DNA of 64,000 bases from Geobacillus thermoleovorans (GCF_001610955.1 NZ_CP014335.1:1095001-1159000), one strand, 5' to 3'. Counted from the first letter of the stretch, positions 16,947-25,523 are shown. Notes: generated by a model not told the origin, from the sequence alone. A program made the numbers and translations.

Positions 16947-18287
16947 ATGGCGTTTGAAGGACTGTCTGAACGTTTGCAGCAGGTGATGAACCGCATCCGC
17001 GGCAAAGGGAAAGTCACCGAAGCGGATGTCAAAGAGATGATGCGCGAAGTGCGCCTTGCGCTTTTGGAAGCTGACGTCAACTTTAAAGTCGTCAAAGATT
17101 TCATCAGACAGGTGAGCGAGCGGGCTGTCGGGCAGGAAGTGATGAAAAGCTTAACGCCGGGCCAGCAAGTGATCAAAATCGTCAAGGAAGAGCTGACGGC
17201 GTTAATGGGCGGTGAGCAAAGCCAAATCGCTGTCGCGAAGAAACCGCCGACCGTTGTGATGATGGTCGGGTTGCAAGGGGCCGGGAAAACGACGACCACC
17301 GGGAAGCTGGCCAACTTGCTGCGCAAACGGCATAACCGGAAGCCGCTTCTGGTGGCTGCCGACGTTTACCGCCCGGCGGCGATCAAACAGCTTGAGACGC
17401 TTGGCAAGCAGCTCGACATGCCTGTCTTTTCGTTAGGCGAGCACGCCAATCCGGTTGAAATCGCGAAACAGGCGCTCGAGCGGGCGAAAGAAGAGCATTA
17501 TGATTACGTGCTCATCGACACAGCCGGCCGCCTCCACATTGATGAAGCGCTCATGGATGAACTGAAGCAAATGAAAGAAGCGGTCAAGCCGGATGAAATT
17601 TTCCTCGTCGTTGACGCCATGACCGGGCAAGATGCCGTCAATGTCGCACAAAGCTTCCATGAGCAGCTCGGCATCACCGGGGTGATTTTGACGAAGCTGG
17701 ACGGCGACACGCGCGGCGGGGCGGCGCTGTCGATTCGCGCCGTCACCGGAGCGCCGATCAAGTTTGCTGGGATGGGCGAAAAACTTGACGCTTTGGAGCC
17801 GTTCCATCCGGAGCGAATGGCGTCGCGCATTTTAGGCATGGGCGATGTCCTGACGCTCATCGAAAAAGCGCAGGCGGCCGTCGACGAAGAGAAGGCGAAG
17901 GAGCTCGAACAAAAAATGCGCACGGCCACCTTCACGCTTGACGACTTTTTGGAGCAGCTCGGCCAAGTGCGCAAGCTCGGACCGCTTGACGAACTGATTA
18001 AAATGCTGCCGGGCGCCAACAAAATCAAAGGGCTCGCCAACATCCAAGTCGATGAAAAGCAAATCGCCCGCGTTGAGGCGATCATCCGCTCGATGACGAA
18101 AGAAGAGAAAACGCATCCGGAAATCATCAACGCTAGCCGCAAAAAGCGGATCGCCAAAGGAAGCGGCACGACGGTGCAGGAAGTAAACCGGCTTTTGAAG
18201 CAATTTGACGAGATGAAAAAAATGATGAAAATGATGACGAATATGCCAAAAGGGAAAAAGAAAGGATTCCGTTTTCCATTTATGTAA
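16947..18287 (+). CDS. ffh: Signal recognition particle protein Ffh
   Basis: Ffh (446 aa) binds scRNA and signal sequences on nascent membrane and secreted proteins. The N domain (1-90) is followed by the G domain with GLQGAGKTTT (108-117), DTAGRL and TKLDGDTRGG. The methionine-rich M domain lies at about 300-446 (FDEMKKMMKMMTNMPKGKK) and binds signal peptides and RNA (KKRIAKGSGTTVQEVNRLL). The ATG at 16947 is chosen over an upstream in-frame GTG because AAAGGGGGTG is at ideal distance. Confidence 0.97.
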   Translation: MAFEGLSERLQQVMNRIRGKGKVTEADVKEMMREVRLALLEADVNFKVVKDFIRQVSERAVGQEVMKSLTPGQQVIKIVKEELTALMGGEQSQIAVAKKPPTVVMMVGLQGAGKTTTTGKLANLLRKRHNRKPLLVAADVYRPAAIKQLETLGKQLDMPVFSLGEHANPVEIAKQALERAKEEHYDYVLIDTAGRLHIDEALMDELKQMKEAVKPDEIFLVVDAMTGQDAVNVAQSFHEQLGITGVILTKLDGDTRGGAALSIRAVTGAPIKFAGMGEKLDALEPFHPERMASRILGMGDVLTLIEKAQAAVDEEKAKELEQKMRTATFTLDDFLEQLGQVRKLGPLDELIKMLPGANKIKGLANIQVDEKQIARVEAIIRSMTKEEKTHPEIINASRKKRIAKGSGTTVQEVNRLLKQFDEMKKMMKMMTNMPKGKKKGFRFPFM

Positions 18288-18312
18288 ATGAAGATCTGTT
18301 AAGCGAAAAACC

Positions 18313-18341
18313 TTTACAAACGGAAAAAGAATTGTTAATAT
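18313..18341 (+). promoter_or_regulatory. Sigma-A promoter of rpsP
   Basis: TTTACA (18313-18318) and TAATAT (18336-18341) with a 17-bp spacer lie 40 bp before rpsP. It would drive rpsP and khpA up to the terminator at 18894. Confidence 0.75.
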
Positions 18342-18381
18342 ACTATCTTGTGTGAACTCTATACGGAGGTGCGTACTGACT

Positions 18382-18654
18382 ATGGCAGTAAAAATTCGTT
18401 TAAAACGCATGGGGACAAAGAAAAAACCATTCTATCGCATCGTGGTAGCTGATTCGCGCTCGCCGCGCGACGGTCGTTTTATCGAAACGATCGGCACGTA
18501 CGATCCGGTCGCTGAGCCGGCGCAAGTGAAAATCGATGAGGAATTGGCGCTCAAATGGCTGCAAAACGGCGCCAAACCATCGGATACGGTGCGCAGCTTG
18601 CTGTCGAAGCAAGGCATTTTAGAGAAGTTCCATAACTTGAAATACGGCAAATAA
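18382..18654 (+). CDS. rpsP: 30S ribosomal protein S16
   Basis: S16 (90 aa) binds 16S rRNA early in 30S assembly. [26 protein letters not shown] is the strongly conserved N-terminus of the family. The start at 18382 follows GGAGGTG. It is separated from khpA by 5 bp. Confidence 0.98.
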   Translation: MAVKIRLKRMGTKKKPFYRIVVADSRSPRDGRFIETIGTYDPVAEPAQVKIDEELALKWLQNGAKPSDTVRSLLSKQGILEKFHNLKYGK

Positions 18655-18659
18655 GCGAG

Positions 18660-18902
18660 ATGCACATGAAGCCGCTCATTGAAACGATCGTCAAGGCGCT
18701 TGTCGATCATCCGGAGGCGGTGGCGGTTGAACGCCGCGAAGAAGAGACGGCCGTCATCTATGAGCTGTCCGTGCATGAAGACGACACTGGCAAAGTGATC
18801 GGCAAACAAGGGCGGACGATCCAGGCGATTCGCACGGTCGTTGCCGCCGCCGCGGCCGGATCGCCAAAGCGGGTTGTTGTGCAAGTGAAAGACAAAGGGT
18901 GA
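18660..18902 (+). CDS. khpA: KH-domain RNA-binding protein KhpA (YlqC)
   Basis: KhpA is a small (80 aa) single-KH-domain protein that partners with KhpB/Jag in other Firmicutes to bind many RNAs and affect cell elongation. The KH loop is seen as GKVIGKQGRTIQAIR. The start is uncertain: ATG 18660 or ATG 18666 could serve and neither has a strong SD, so translation may be coupled to rpsP. Its stop lies inside a terminator hairpin. Confidence 0.92.
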   Translation: MHMKPLIETIVKALVDHPEAVAVERREEETAVIYELSVHEDDTGKVIGKQGRTIQAIRTVVAAAAAGSPKRVVVQVKDKG

Positions 18903-18923
18903 GGATGTTCCTCTCCCTTTTTT
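18894..18923 (+). terminator. Intrinsic terminator after khpA
   Basis: AAAGGGTGAGGA and TCCTCTCCCTTT pair with one T-T mismatch around a 3-nt loop, then run into six T residues. The stem includes the khpA stop codon. Confidence 0.8.
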
Positions 18924-18990
18924 GATATGATGCCAAAGGGCGCAAAAATGGCCCGGGTGCCGTTCATTCCGTGTCAAAAGGGGGAAGAGG

Positions 18991-19377
18991 ATGAAGCTCA
19001 TTCAAACGGTTGAGGTGCGGCAAATCGTCACCGAACGGAGCAAACAAGAGCTTGCCGCCGCGTTTTTGGCGCGCAAGCAGCAGCTCGAGCGCGAGTGCGA
19101 CCAGCTTCGTTTTGAACAGAAACGAATGGAGAAAAGCGGAAACTATCCGCCCGCTTTAGTGAAACAATATTTTGCCAAAGAGATCGACGAGCGGATGGAG
19201 AAAATGAAACTGCTTGAGTTTCAGCTCGAACAATTACATATGCTACCGTTAGGGAGCGAATTGAAAGAGCGGGAAGTCGAGGCGCTCGTTGAGGTGAACG
19301 TCGGCGACCGTTGGGAAGAGGTGACAAAAACGCGCGCCATCATCATTGAAGACGGCGTCGTCAAAGAGATTCGCTAA
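18991..19377 (+). CDS. ylqD: YlqD family protein, function unknown
   Basis: This 128-aa protein corresponds in place and sequence to Bacillus YlqD, an uncharacterised protein found only between khpA and rimM. Residues about 15-85 form a charged coiled coil (KQELAAAFLARKQQLERECD onward) and the last 40 residues look like a small beta domain (VEALVEVNVGDRW). It has AAAGGGGGAAG upstream. A role with the neighbouring ribosome maturation genes is only a guess from context. Confidence 0.85.
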   Translation: MKLIQTVEVRQIVTERSKQELAAAFLARKQQLERECDQLRFEQKRMEKSGNYPPALVKQYFAKEIDERMEKMKLLEFQLEQLHMLPLGSELKEREVEALVEVNVGDRWEEVTKTRAIIIEDGVVKEIR

Positions 19378-19392
19378 GAAGGGATGAAAGCG

Positions 19393-19911
19393 ATGGAACG
19401 ATGGTTTAATGTCGGAAAAATTGTCAATACGCACGGCATTCGCGGCGAAGTGCGCGTCATTTCGCGCACCGACTTTCCTGAAGAACGGTATAAAAAAGGA
19501 AACAAGCTGTACATTTTCCGCGAACGGGACACGGAACCGATTGAAGTCACGGTGAAAAGCCACCGCGTCCATAAATCGTTTGACTTGTTGTCGTTTGAAG
19601 GCTATGACAGCATCAACGATGTGGAACGGTTTAAGGGAGCGATGCTGAAGGTGCCGGAAAGCCAGCTCGGCGAACTCGCGGAAGGGGAATATTATTTCCA
19701 TGAGATCATCGGCTGCACTGTCGTGACAGAAGGCGGGGAGACCATCGGCGCGGTAAAGGAAATTTTGACTCCAGGGGCGAACGACGTCTGGGTCGTCCGG
19801 CGCGAAGACGGATCGGAAGCGCTCATTCCGTACATTGACGAGGTCGTTTTGCACGTCGATCCGGATCGGAAAACGATCATCATCCGGCCGATGGAAGGGC
19901 TGCTCGAGTGA
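19393..19911 (+). CDS. rimM: 16S rRNA processing factor RimM
   Basis: RimM (172 aa) binds S19 and helps mature the 3' domain of 16S rRNA in the 30S subunit. The N-terminal RimM barrel begins [19 protein letters not shown], and the C-terminal PRC-barrel contains [19 protein letters not shown] and the conserved GANDVWVV. The ATG at 19393 is preferred over 19384 because GAAGGGATG is then correctly spaced. Its TGA overlaps the trmD ATG by one base. Confidence 0.96.
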   Translation: MERWFNVGKIVNTHGIRGEVRVISRTDFPEERYKKGNKLYIFRERDTEPIEVTVKSHRVHKSFDLLSFEGYDSINDVERFKGAMLKVPESQLGELAEGEYYFHEIIGCTVVTEGGETIGAVKEILTPGANDVWVVRREDGSEALIPYIDEVVLHVDPDRKTIIIRPMEGLLE

Positions 19912-20645
19912 TGCGGATCGATATTTTAACGTTGTTTCCCGGCATGTTTTCCGGGGTGTTGAGCGAGTCGATTTTAAAGAAGGCGCAAGAAAAAGGGGCC
20001 GTCGACATCCGCCTTATTGATTTTCGCGAGTTTGCCGACAACAAGCATAAAACGGTCGACGATTATCCGTATGGCGGCGGCGCCGGCATGGTGCTCAAGC
20101 CGCAGCCGATTTTTGACGCGGTGGAACACGTGACGGCTGGATCGCCTGGCGCCCGCATCATTTTGCTTTGCCCGCAAGGCGAGCGCTACACGCAAAAAAA
20201 GGCGGAAGAGCTGGCGAAAGAAACGCATTTGGTGCTCATTTGCGGCCATTACGAAGGGTATGACGAACGCATCCGCCAATATTTAGCAACCGATGAAATT
20301 TCGATCGGCGACTATATTTTAACAGGCGGGGAACTCGGCGCCATGGTCATTGTCGACAGCGTCGTCCGTCTTCTCCCCGGGGTGCTCGGCAATGAGGCGT
20401 CGCCGGTCGATGACTCGTTCAGCTCCGGGCTGCTTGAGTATCCGCAATACACAAGACCGGCCGATTTCCGTGGCATGAAAGTGCCGGATATTCTGCTTTC
20501 TGGCAACCATCAGCTCATCGCCGAGTGGCGCGAGAAGGAATCGCTCCGGCGCACGTTTTTGCGCCGTCCGGACTTGCTCGATGAATATCCGCTTACAGAC
20601 AAGCAAAAGCAATGGCTGAAAGAGTGGGAAAAGGAGCGCGAATAG
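19911..20645 (+). CDS. trmD: tRNA (guanine-37-N1)-methyltransferase TrmD
   Basis: TrmD (244 aa) is the essential SPOUT enzyme that methylates G37 next to the anticodon, preventing +1 frameshifting. Seen are the N-terminal [28 protein letters not shown], and the trefoil-knot SAM site region [11 protein letters not shown] plus [13 protein letters not shown]. It is translationally coupled to rimM through TGATG. rplS follows from its own promoter. Confidence 0.97.
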   Translation: MRIDILTLFPGMFSGVLSESILKKAQEKGAVDIRLIDFREFADNKHKTVDDYPYGGGAGMVLKPQPIFDAVEHVTAGSPGARIILLCPQGERYTQKKAEELAKETHLVLICGHYEGYDERIRQYLATDEISIGDYILTGGELGAMVIVDSVVRLLPGVLGNEASPVDDSFSSGLLEYPQYTRPADFRGMKVPDILLSGNHQLIAEWREKESLRRTFLRRPDLLDEYPLTDKQKQWLKEWEKERE

Positions 20646-20648
20646 CTA

Positions 20649-20677
20649 TTGCCTGAGTCAACAGTTTATGCTATCAT
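20649..20677 (+). promoter_or_regulatory. Sigma-A promoter of rplS
   Basis: TTGCCT (20649-20654) and TATCAT (20672-20677) are separated by 17 bp and begin just after the trmD stop. The transcript would carry a leader of about 95 nt. Confidence 0.7.
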
Positions 20678-20683
20678 GTCTTT

Positions 20684-20780
20684 TGTGTGACCTTAAGCGA
20701 TTGGCTTGAGGATGGAAAACGATGTTCCGCTGCAATGAAGAGATCATTGGCATGAACATCTGTGGAAGGAGTGGATCATG
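20684..20780 (+). promoter_or_regulatory. Structured 5' leader of rplS (candidate L19 leader)
   Basis: The leader contains an 8-bp hairpin CCTTAAGC/GCTTGAGG (20691-20711, one G-U pair) and a second small GGAA/TTCC hairpin. L19 leader RNAs that repress their own gene are known in Firmicutes, so this position and structure fit. I cannot test the match to that family's covariance model. Confidence 0.45.
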
Positions 20781-21137
20781 ATGCATCATTTAATCCAAGA
20801 GATTACGAAAGAACAACTGCGGACGGATTTGCCGGATTTCCGCCCGGGCGACACGGTGCGCGTTCATGTGAAAGTCGTCGAAGGCAACCGCGAACGCATC
20901 CAAGTGTTTGAAGGTGTCGTCATTAAACGGCGCGGAGCGGGCATCAGCGAAACGTTCACGGTCCGCAAAGTGTCCTATGGCGTCGGCGTTGAGCGCACAT
21001 TCCCGGTGCATACGCCGAAAATCGCCAAGCTGGAAGTCATCCGCCGCGGGAAAGTCCGCCGCGCGAAATTGTACTACTTGCGCGAACTTCGCGGCAAAGC
21101 GGCGCGCATCAAGGAAAATACGAACGCAGCGCAATAA
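20781..21137 (+). CDS. rplS: 50S ribosomal protein L19
   Basis: L19 (118 aa) sits at the 30S-50S interface. [20 protein letters not shown] and [15 protein letters not shown] are strongly conserved. Two adjacent ATGs (20778, 20781) are both within range of AAGGAG; 20781 gives [12 protein letters not shown], aligning best with relatives. The last residues (KENTNAAQ) extend past the usual KEIR ending. A strong terminator follows. Confidence 0.97.
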   Translation: MHHLIQEITKEQLRTDLPDFRPGDTVRVHVKVVEGNRERIQVFEGVVIKRRGAGISETFTVRKVSYGVGVERTFPVHTPKIAKLEVIRRGKVRRAKLYYLRELRGKAARIKENTNAAQ

Positions 21138-21160
21138 TGGACAACGGTGGATCACAGCGG

Positions 21161-21190
21161 AAAAGGAGCTTGCTTTCAAGCTCCTTTTTT
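21161..21190 (+). terminator. Intrinsic terminator after rplS
   Basis: A perfect 12-bp stem (AAAAGGAGCTTG with CAAGCTCCTTTT) with a CTTT loop, ending in six T residues. Confidence 0.92.
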
Positions 21191-21225
21191 CACTACCGCC
21201 AATGATGATTACGGTAGTGATCCAC
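21191..21225 (+). other. Second hairpin directly after the rplS terminator
   Basis: CACTACCG (21191-21198) pairs with CGGTAGTG (21212-21219). Its 3' arm overlaps GTGATCCAC (21217-21225), which is complementary to GTGGATCAC at 21147-21155 before the terminator. The two pairings compete. The lepB SD follows about 20 bp later. Confidence 0.55.
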
Positions 21226-21256
21226 GACTGCAAACTTTGATTTAGGTGGGTGGACA

Positions 21257-21811
21257 ATGGAACAGAAAAAAAGCGAATGGCGTGAATGGATGAAAGCGAT
21301 CGTCGTTGCCGTCTTGCTCGCCGGGGGCATCCGCTACTTTATTTTCGCTCCGATCATCGTCGACGGTTATTCGATGATGCCGACATTACATAACCATGAG
21401 CGGATGATCGTCAATAAACTGGCGTATAAAATCGGCATGCCGCACCGTTTCGATATCATTGTTTTTCACGCCGAAGAAGGGAGAGACTATATTAAGCGAG
21501 TCATCGGCCTGCCGGGCGACCGAATTGAATACAAAAATGATACGCTCTATATCAATGGCAAGCCGTATGAAGAGCCGTATTTGGACGAGTATAAAAAGCA
21601 GTTGTCCGACGGCGGTCCACTGACGGAATCGTTCACTTTGGAGGAACTGACCGGGCGAAGCACGGTGCCGCCGGGGCATTTGTTTGTCATGGGCGACAAT
21701 CGCCGTTTCAGCAAAGACAGCCGCCATATCGGCTTCATTCCGATGTCCAAAGTCGTTGGCAAGGCGAATCTTGTGTATTGGCCGTTGGCTGACGCCCGGA
21801 TTGTGAAATAA
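21257..21811 (+). CDS. lepB: Type I signal peptidase
   Basis: This 184-aa membrane enzyme removes signal peptides from secreted preproteins. One N-terminal membrane segment (about residues 13-31, AIVVAVLLAGGIRYFIF) anchors it, with the catalytic domain outside. Nucleophile Ser39 (VDGYSMMPTL), general base Lys80 (YIKRVIGLPGD) and the box E MGDNRRFSKDSR are present; the short length fits the Gram-positive Sip type. It lies between rplS and rbgA with no promoter that I can recognise. Confidence 0.95.
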   Translation: MEQKKSEWREWMKAIVVAVLLAGGIRYFIFAPIIVDGYSMMPTLHNHERMIVNKLAYKIGMPHRFDIIVFHAEEGRDYIKRVIGLPGDRIEYKNDTLYINGKPYEEPYLDEYKKQLSDGGPLTESFTLEELTGRSTVPPGHLFVMGDNRRFSKDSRHIGFIPMSKVVGKANLVYWPLADARIVK

Positions 21812-21829
21812 ACGAGGCAGGTGATGCCA

Positions 21830-22690
21830 ATGACAGTGATTCAATGGTTCCCCGGCCATATGGCGAAGGCCAAGCGGGAAGTGCAAGAAAAATTAAAGTT
21901 GATCGACGTAGCGTTTGAGCTGCTTGACGCCCGTGTGCCGATGTCCTCGCGCAACCCGATGATCGACGAGATTCTCGGACAAAAGCCGCGCCTCATTTTG
22001 CTCAATAAGGCTGATATGGCCGATGAGGCGGTGACCGAACAGTGGATCCGCTATTTCCACGATCAAGGGCGGCTGGCTTTGCCCATCGATGCTCAAAGCG
22101 GAACAGGAGTCCGGCAAATCGCGGCGGCAGCGAAAGAGATGGTGAAAGACAAATTCGAGAAAATGCGGGCGAAAGGGATTAAAAAACCGCGCCCGGTTCG
22201 GGCGCTCATCGTCGGCATCCCGAACGTCGGCAAGTCGACGCTGATCAACCGGCTCGCCGGCCGCCATATCGCGAAAACCGGCGACAAGCCGGGGGTGACA
22301 AAAGCGCAGCAATGGATCAAAGTCGGCAAAGAAATGGAGCTGCTTGATACCCCAGGCATCCTATGGCCGAAATTTGAGGATGAGGACGTGGGCTACAAGT
22401 TGGCGGTGACCGGCGCCATTAAGGACGAAATTTTAAACTTGCAGGATGTCGCCGTCTATGCGCTCCGCTTTTTGTCGACTCACTATCCCAACCGGCTTGC
22501 GGAGCGCTACGGCCTTGATGACATTCCTGATGACATCGTCGCCTTGTTTGACGCCATCGGAAGGCGGCGCGGCTGCTTGACGTCAGGCGGCGCTGTTGAC
22601 TACGATAAAGTGGCTGACATCGTTTTGTATGACATCCGCACGGAAAAATTAGGCCGCTTAAGCTTTGAAACGCCCGCTTCACGGACGTAG
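21830..22690 (+). CDS. rbgA: Ribosome assembly GTPase RbgA (YlqF)
   Basis: RbgA (286 aa) is a circularly permuted GTPase needed for late 50S assembly. The permuted order is visible: G4 NKAD (59-62) precedes G1 GIPNVGKST (129-137) and G3 DTPG (173-176). The N-terminal [11 protein letters not shown] and the C-terminal RNA-binding region are typical. The start at 21830 is preferred over GTG 21821 and ATG 21824 because GAGGCAGGTGA is then well placed. The 3' end of the gene overlaps a terminator. Confidence 0.96.
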   Translation: MTVIQWFPGHMAKAKREVQEKLKLIDVAFELLDARVPMSSRNPMIDEILGQKPRLILLNKADMADEAVTEQWIRYFHDQGRLALPIDAQSGTGVRQIAAAAKEMVKDKFEKMRAKGIKKPRPVRALIVGIPNVGKSTLINRLAGRHIAKTGDKPGVTKAQQWIKVGKEMELLDTPGILWPKFEDEDVGYKLAVTGAIKDEILNLQDVAVYALRFLSTHYPNRLAERYGLDDIPDDIVALFDAIGRRRGCLTSGGAVDYDKVADIVLYDIRTEKLGRLSFETPASRT

Positions 22691-22711
22691 CGCGTCCGGC
22701 GGGCGTTTTTT
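22670..22711 (+). terminator. Intrinsic terminator overlapping the rbgA 3' end
   Basis: ACGCCCGC (22670-22677) pairs with GCGGGCGT (22699-22706) around an inner GGACG/CGTCC stem, then T residues to 22711. The 5' arms encode the last residues and stop of RbgA. Confidence 0.85.
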
Positions 22712-22775
22712 GCCGGCGGTGCTTTACGGTCGGCCAAACAGAGCCGATAGTAATAAGTAGAAGAGGGAGAGGAGC

Positions 22776-23558
22776 ATGAAGCGGTATACGGTGAAAGACA
22801 TTGAAGCGCTGCTTCCGAAGCTTGGCGCGGACGACCCGCGCTGGGAGATGCTGCGGCAGGATGAGCGAAAAAGCGTGCAGGCGCTTCTTGCCCGTTTTGA
22901 AAGGCAGAAAGCGCGCCGGCACGCCATCGAGCAGCGGTGGGAAGAACTAATGCGTTATGAGAGGGAACTATACGCCGCTGGCGTTAGACGGATCGCCGGC
23001 ATTGATGAGGCCGGGCGCGGCCCGCTGGCCGGCCCGGTCGTCGCCGCCGCGGTCATCTTGCCGAAAGACGCCTATTTGCCGGGGCTTGACGACTCGAAGC
23101 GGCTGACGCCGGAAAAGCGCGAGGCATTGTTTGCGCAAATTGAAGCGTGCGCCGTCGCCATCGGCATCGGCATCGTCAGCGCGGCGGAGATCGATGAAAG
23201 GAATATTTACGAAGCGACAAGGCAAGCGATGGCGAAAGCGGTGAACGCCCTTTCCCCGCCGCCTGAACATTTGCTTGTTGATGCGATGGCGGTGCCGTGC
23301 CCACTGCCGCAACAGCGCCTCATAAAAGGAGACGCCAACAGCGCTTCAATCGCCGCTGCGTCGGTCATCGCCAAAGTGACGCGCGACCGGTGGATGAAAG
23401 AACTGGATCGCCGCTATCCACAATACGGGTTCGCGCGCCATATGGGCTACGGAACGCCGGAACATTTCGAGGCGATCCGCCGCTACGGCGTTACGCCTGA
23501 GCACCGTCGTTCGTTCGCACCGGTGAGGGAGGTGCTGAAGGCGAGCGAGCAGCTCTAG
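22776..23558 (+). CDS. rnhB: Ribonuclease HII
   Basis: RNase HII (260 aa) incises DNA at single ribonucleotides and degrades RNA-DNA hybrids. Catalytic acidic residues are Asp77 and Glu78 in [14 protein letters not shown], Asp169 in LLVDAM and Asp186 in [19 protein letters not shown]. The first 70 residues are the helical extension usual for Bacillus RnhB. GGGAGAGGAG precedes the ATG. The FliK-like ylqG follows after 18 bp. Confidence 0.96.
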   Translation: MKRYTVKDIEALLPKLGADDPRWEMLRQDERKSVQALLARFERQKARRHAIEQRWEELMRYERELYAAGVRRIAGIDEAGRGPLAGPVVAAAVILPKDAYLPGLDDSKRLTPEKREALFAQIEACAVAIGIGIVSAAEIDERNIYEATRQAMAKAVNALSPPPEHLLVDAMAVPCPLPQQRLIKGDANSASIAAASVIAKVTRDRWMKELDRRYPQYGFARHMGYGTPEHFEAIRRYGVTPEHRRSFAPVREVLKASEQL

Positions 23559-23576
23559 AAGAAGGGATGGGACGAA

Positions 23577-25124
23577 ATGGTCGAGCGCATGGAGCGGACA
23601 ATGCCAACGACCGCTGTCCGCGACGCGACATCCAGCCGGCGGTTTCAGCCGGGGCAGGCCGTCGTCGGCCGAGTGGAGCGGGTCGAGGAGATGGAAACCG
23701 GGGAGCGGGCGGCGCTCGTCCGCGCTGGCGGACAGCTTGTGCGCGCCCGTTTGGAGGCGCCGCTTGCCGTCGGACGTTTGTATTTGTTTGAAATTCACGA
23801 ACGACAAGGAACAATTTATTGGAAAGCCATTCCCCTTTCCGAACCGGCGTCTGCTCCGTCAGGTGAAGAGGCGGTGCGCCGGTGGCAAAAAGCGTGGAAA
23901 CTGCCGGATGCGGCGCTGCCGGTGCTCCGCCAAGCGCTGAAAGCTGGCGCGGCTGCAACGAAAGAGGAAATTGCCGCACTGACTGAAGCGGTGAAAGAGA
24001 CCGGCCAGCCGGACGCGGCCGAAGACGTGCTCGCCCATTTGTTTCGCCGCCGGCTGCCGTTCTCTTCAGCCGTGTTTCGCGCGCTATGGGCAGCCAAAAC
24101 CGGGGTGCCGCTCGCTGAGGGGTTGGGGAAACTGAAAGCGGCCATTGCCGCCCTTTCCGCCCATCCGGCGGCGCTTGAGCTCAGCCGGGCGATGGAGAAG
24201 TTTCTTTCACCGCCGCTGTCCGCTTACGAGGCGGCCGTGCGTTTGTTGCTGTCAGGGGAGGAAGAGGCCGAAACGGCCCGCGCGCTTCTTGCCCGCCTTG
24301 GGCTCGCCCCGTTGCCGGAGGACCGCCGCTTGGCGCTTCGGGAGGCGGTGCAATGCCGCCGGTTTGTCGATATCATTCGGCAGCTCGGCTTGACGGACGA
24401 GGAGGCGTTTTTGGAACAGTGGGCAGCTCTTGATGCTGCCTATCAAAGCGGAGCGCTGCCCGCCGCGGAAGCGAAGTTGTGGGCGGCCGCTCGAGCGACG
24501 AGAGATCCGGCGCTGTCGCTGTTTTGCTGGCTGAGGCGAGCGGCCGTGCGGCTTGGGCTTGAGGACGAGGCGGCGCTCGTCCGTGTTGGGAAAATCGAGG
24601 ATTTGCCTTCCGCCCCGTCGTTGAAACGGCTGCTTCTTCGCTTTCTTCATGAATCGGGGAGCGAAGGGGCCAAGAGGGCGGCCGAAGCGATTCTCGACCA
24701 GCTCGATGGCATGGCCATCGCTGCTGGCGGCGATGGGCTCATTGAGCACGTATGGATTTCGTTTCCATTGCCGCTTGGCGGCCGCAGCAGCGATTTTGCT
24801 GTGTGCTGGCAAGGAAGGAGGAAACAAGGCGGGCCGCTTGATGCCGATTACAACCGCATTGTTTGTTGCCTGACGCTTGAAGAGCTGGGAGAGGTGATCG
24901 TTGATATGCGCGTGCAACGACGGATCGTCCACATCTCCATTTTTCACGATGATCCGCGGTTGGCGGTTGCTGCCGCTCGGATGGCTCCGCTTGTCAAAGA
25001 GCGGTTTCAGGCGCACGGCTATGCGCTTTCAGGCATTGATGTAAAGGCAACGCGTTCCGCCCCTCCTCCGCCTTCCGTTTTTCTGTTTGCCGACAGTTGC
25101 AGCGAGGTGGATTGCCAAGCATGA
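23577..25124 (+). CDS. ylqG: YlqG, FliK-like protein
   Basis: This 515-aa protein matches YlqG by place and layout. Its N-terminal 75 residues form a beta-rich domain (FQPGQAVVGRVERVEEMETG onward, then LVRARLEAPLAVGRLYLFEI). The middle is alanine-rich and helical. The last 100 residues resemble the FliK hook-length C-terminal domain: LTLEELGEVIVDMRV...MAPLVKERFQAHGYALSGIDV follows the L-x-P-E-x-LG-x-V pattern. It overlaps ylqH by 4 nt. Function is unknown; a substrate-switch role like FliK is inferred from domain likeness and its FlhB-like partner. Confidence 0.8.
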   Translation: MVERMERTMPTTAVRDATSSRRFQPGQAVVGRVERVEEMETGERAALVRAGGQLVRARLEAPLAVGRLYLFEIHERQGTIYWKAIPLSEPASAPSGEEAVRRWQKAWKLPDAALPVLRQALKAGAAATKEEIAALTEAVKETGQPDAAEDVLAHLFRRRLPFSSAVFRALWAAKTGVPLAEGLGKLKAAIAALSAHPAALELSRAMEKFLSPPLSAYEAAVRLLLSGEEEAETARALLARLGLAPLPEDRRLALREAVQCRRFVDIIRQLGLTDEEAFLEQWAALDAAYQSGALPAAEAKLWAAARATRDPALSLFCWLRRAAVRLGLEDEAALVRVGKIEDLPSAPSLKRLLLRFLHESGSEGAKRAAEAILDQLDGMAIAAGGDGLIEHVWISFPLPLGGRSSDFAVCWQGRRKQGGPLDADYNRIVCCLTLEELGEVIVDMRVQRRIVHISIFHDDPRLAVAAARMAPLVKERFQAHGYALSGIDVKATRSAPPPPSVFLFADSCSEVDCQA

Positions 25125-25408
25125 ACGAGGAGCGGAAAAAAGCAGTCGCCTTGTCTTACGATGCGGCACTTGACGCAGCTCCGATCGTCAAGGCGAAAGG
25201 GGTTGGCAAGGTCGCCGAAGCGATCATCGCCGCCGCCCGGCAGCACGGCGTGCCGATTCGCCAAGATCCGACGCTTGTTGAGCTGCTGGGGAAAGTGGAG
25301 ATCAACGAAATGATCCCGGAGGAGCTGTACGCCTTAGTGGCTGAATTGTTCGCGTTTTTGTATCAGCTTGATCAGGAAGCGAAAGGAGAAAGAGCGGGGA
25401 AGGGGTAA
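25121..25408 (+). CDS. ylqH: YlqH, detached FlhB C-terminal-domain protein
   Basis: This 95-aa protein aligns with the part of FlhB after the NPTH cleavage site: KKAVALSYDAALDAAPIVKAKG against HYAVALKYEDGKMEAPVVVAKG of FlhB here, and EMIPEELYALVAELFAFLYQLD against DMIPEAFFKAVAEILAYVYRLK. It has no NPTH and no membrane part, so it resembles the cleaved FlhB-CC fragment alone, as with the FlhX protein of Helicobacter. The ATG at 25121 overlaps the ylqG stop (ATGA). Confidence 0.88.
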   Translation: MNEERKKAVALSYDAALDAAPIVKAKGVGKVAEAIIAAARQHGVPIRQDPTLVELLGKVEINEMIPEELYALVAELFAFLYQLDQEAKGERAGKG

Positions 25409-25436
25409 TTTTCCTATTCCCCGCTTTCTTAATTTT
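25393..25436 (+). terminator. Intrinsic terminator after ylqH
   Basis: AGCGGGGAA (25393-25401) pairs with TTCCCCGCT (25417-25425), followed by TTCTTAATTTT. The 5' arm overlaps the last ylqH codons. Confidence 0.75.
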
Positions 25437-25448
25437 GCGGCGAAACGG

Positions 25449-25476
25449 TGGACAAGCGCGAAATGTTAGGTATAAA
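25449..25476 (+). promoter_or_regulatory. Sigma-A promoter of sucCD
   Basis: TGGACA (25449-25454) and TATAAA (25471-25476) are separated by 16 bp, about 48 bp before sucC. Confidence 0.65.
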
Positions 25477-25477
25477 A

Positions 25478-25491
25478 TGAAAGCGCTAAGA
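25478..25491 (+). promoter_or_regulatory. Candidate CcpA (cre) site in the sucCD promoter
   Basis: TGAAAGCGCTAAGA matches the cre consensus TGWAARCGYTWNCW at all but one position. It begins one base after the -10 element and covers the expected start, a position where bound CcpA would block transcription during growth on preferred sugars. Confidence 0.55.
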
Positions 25492-25523
25492 CTTTTTTGA
25501 TTTTATACATAGGAGGTTGGCGC

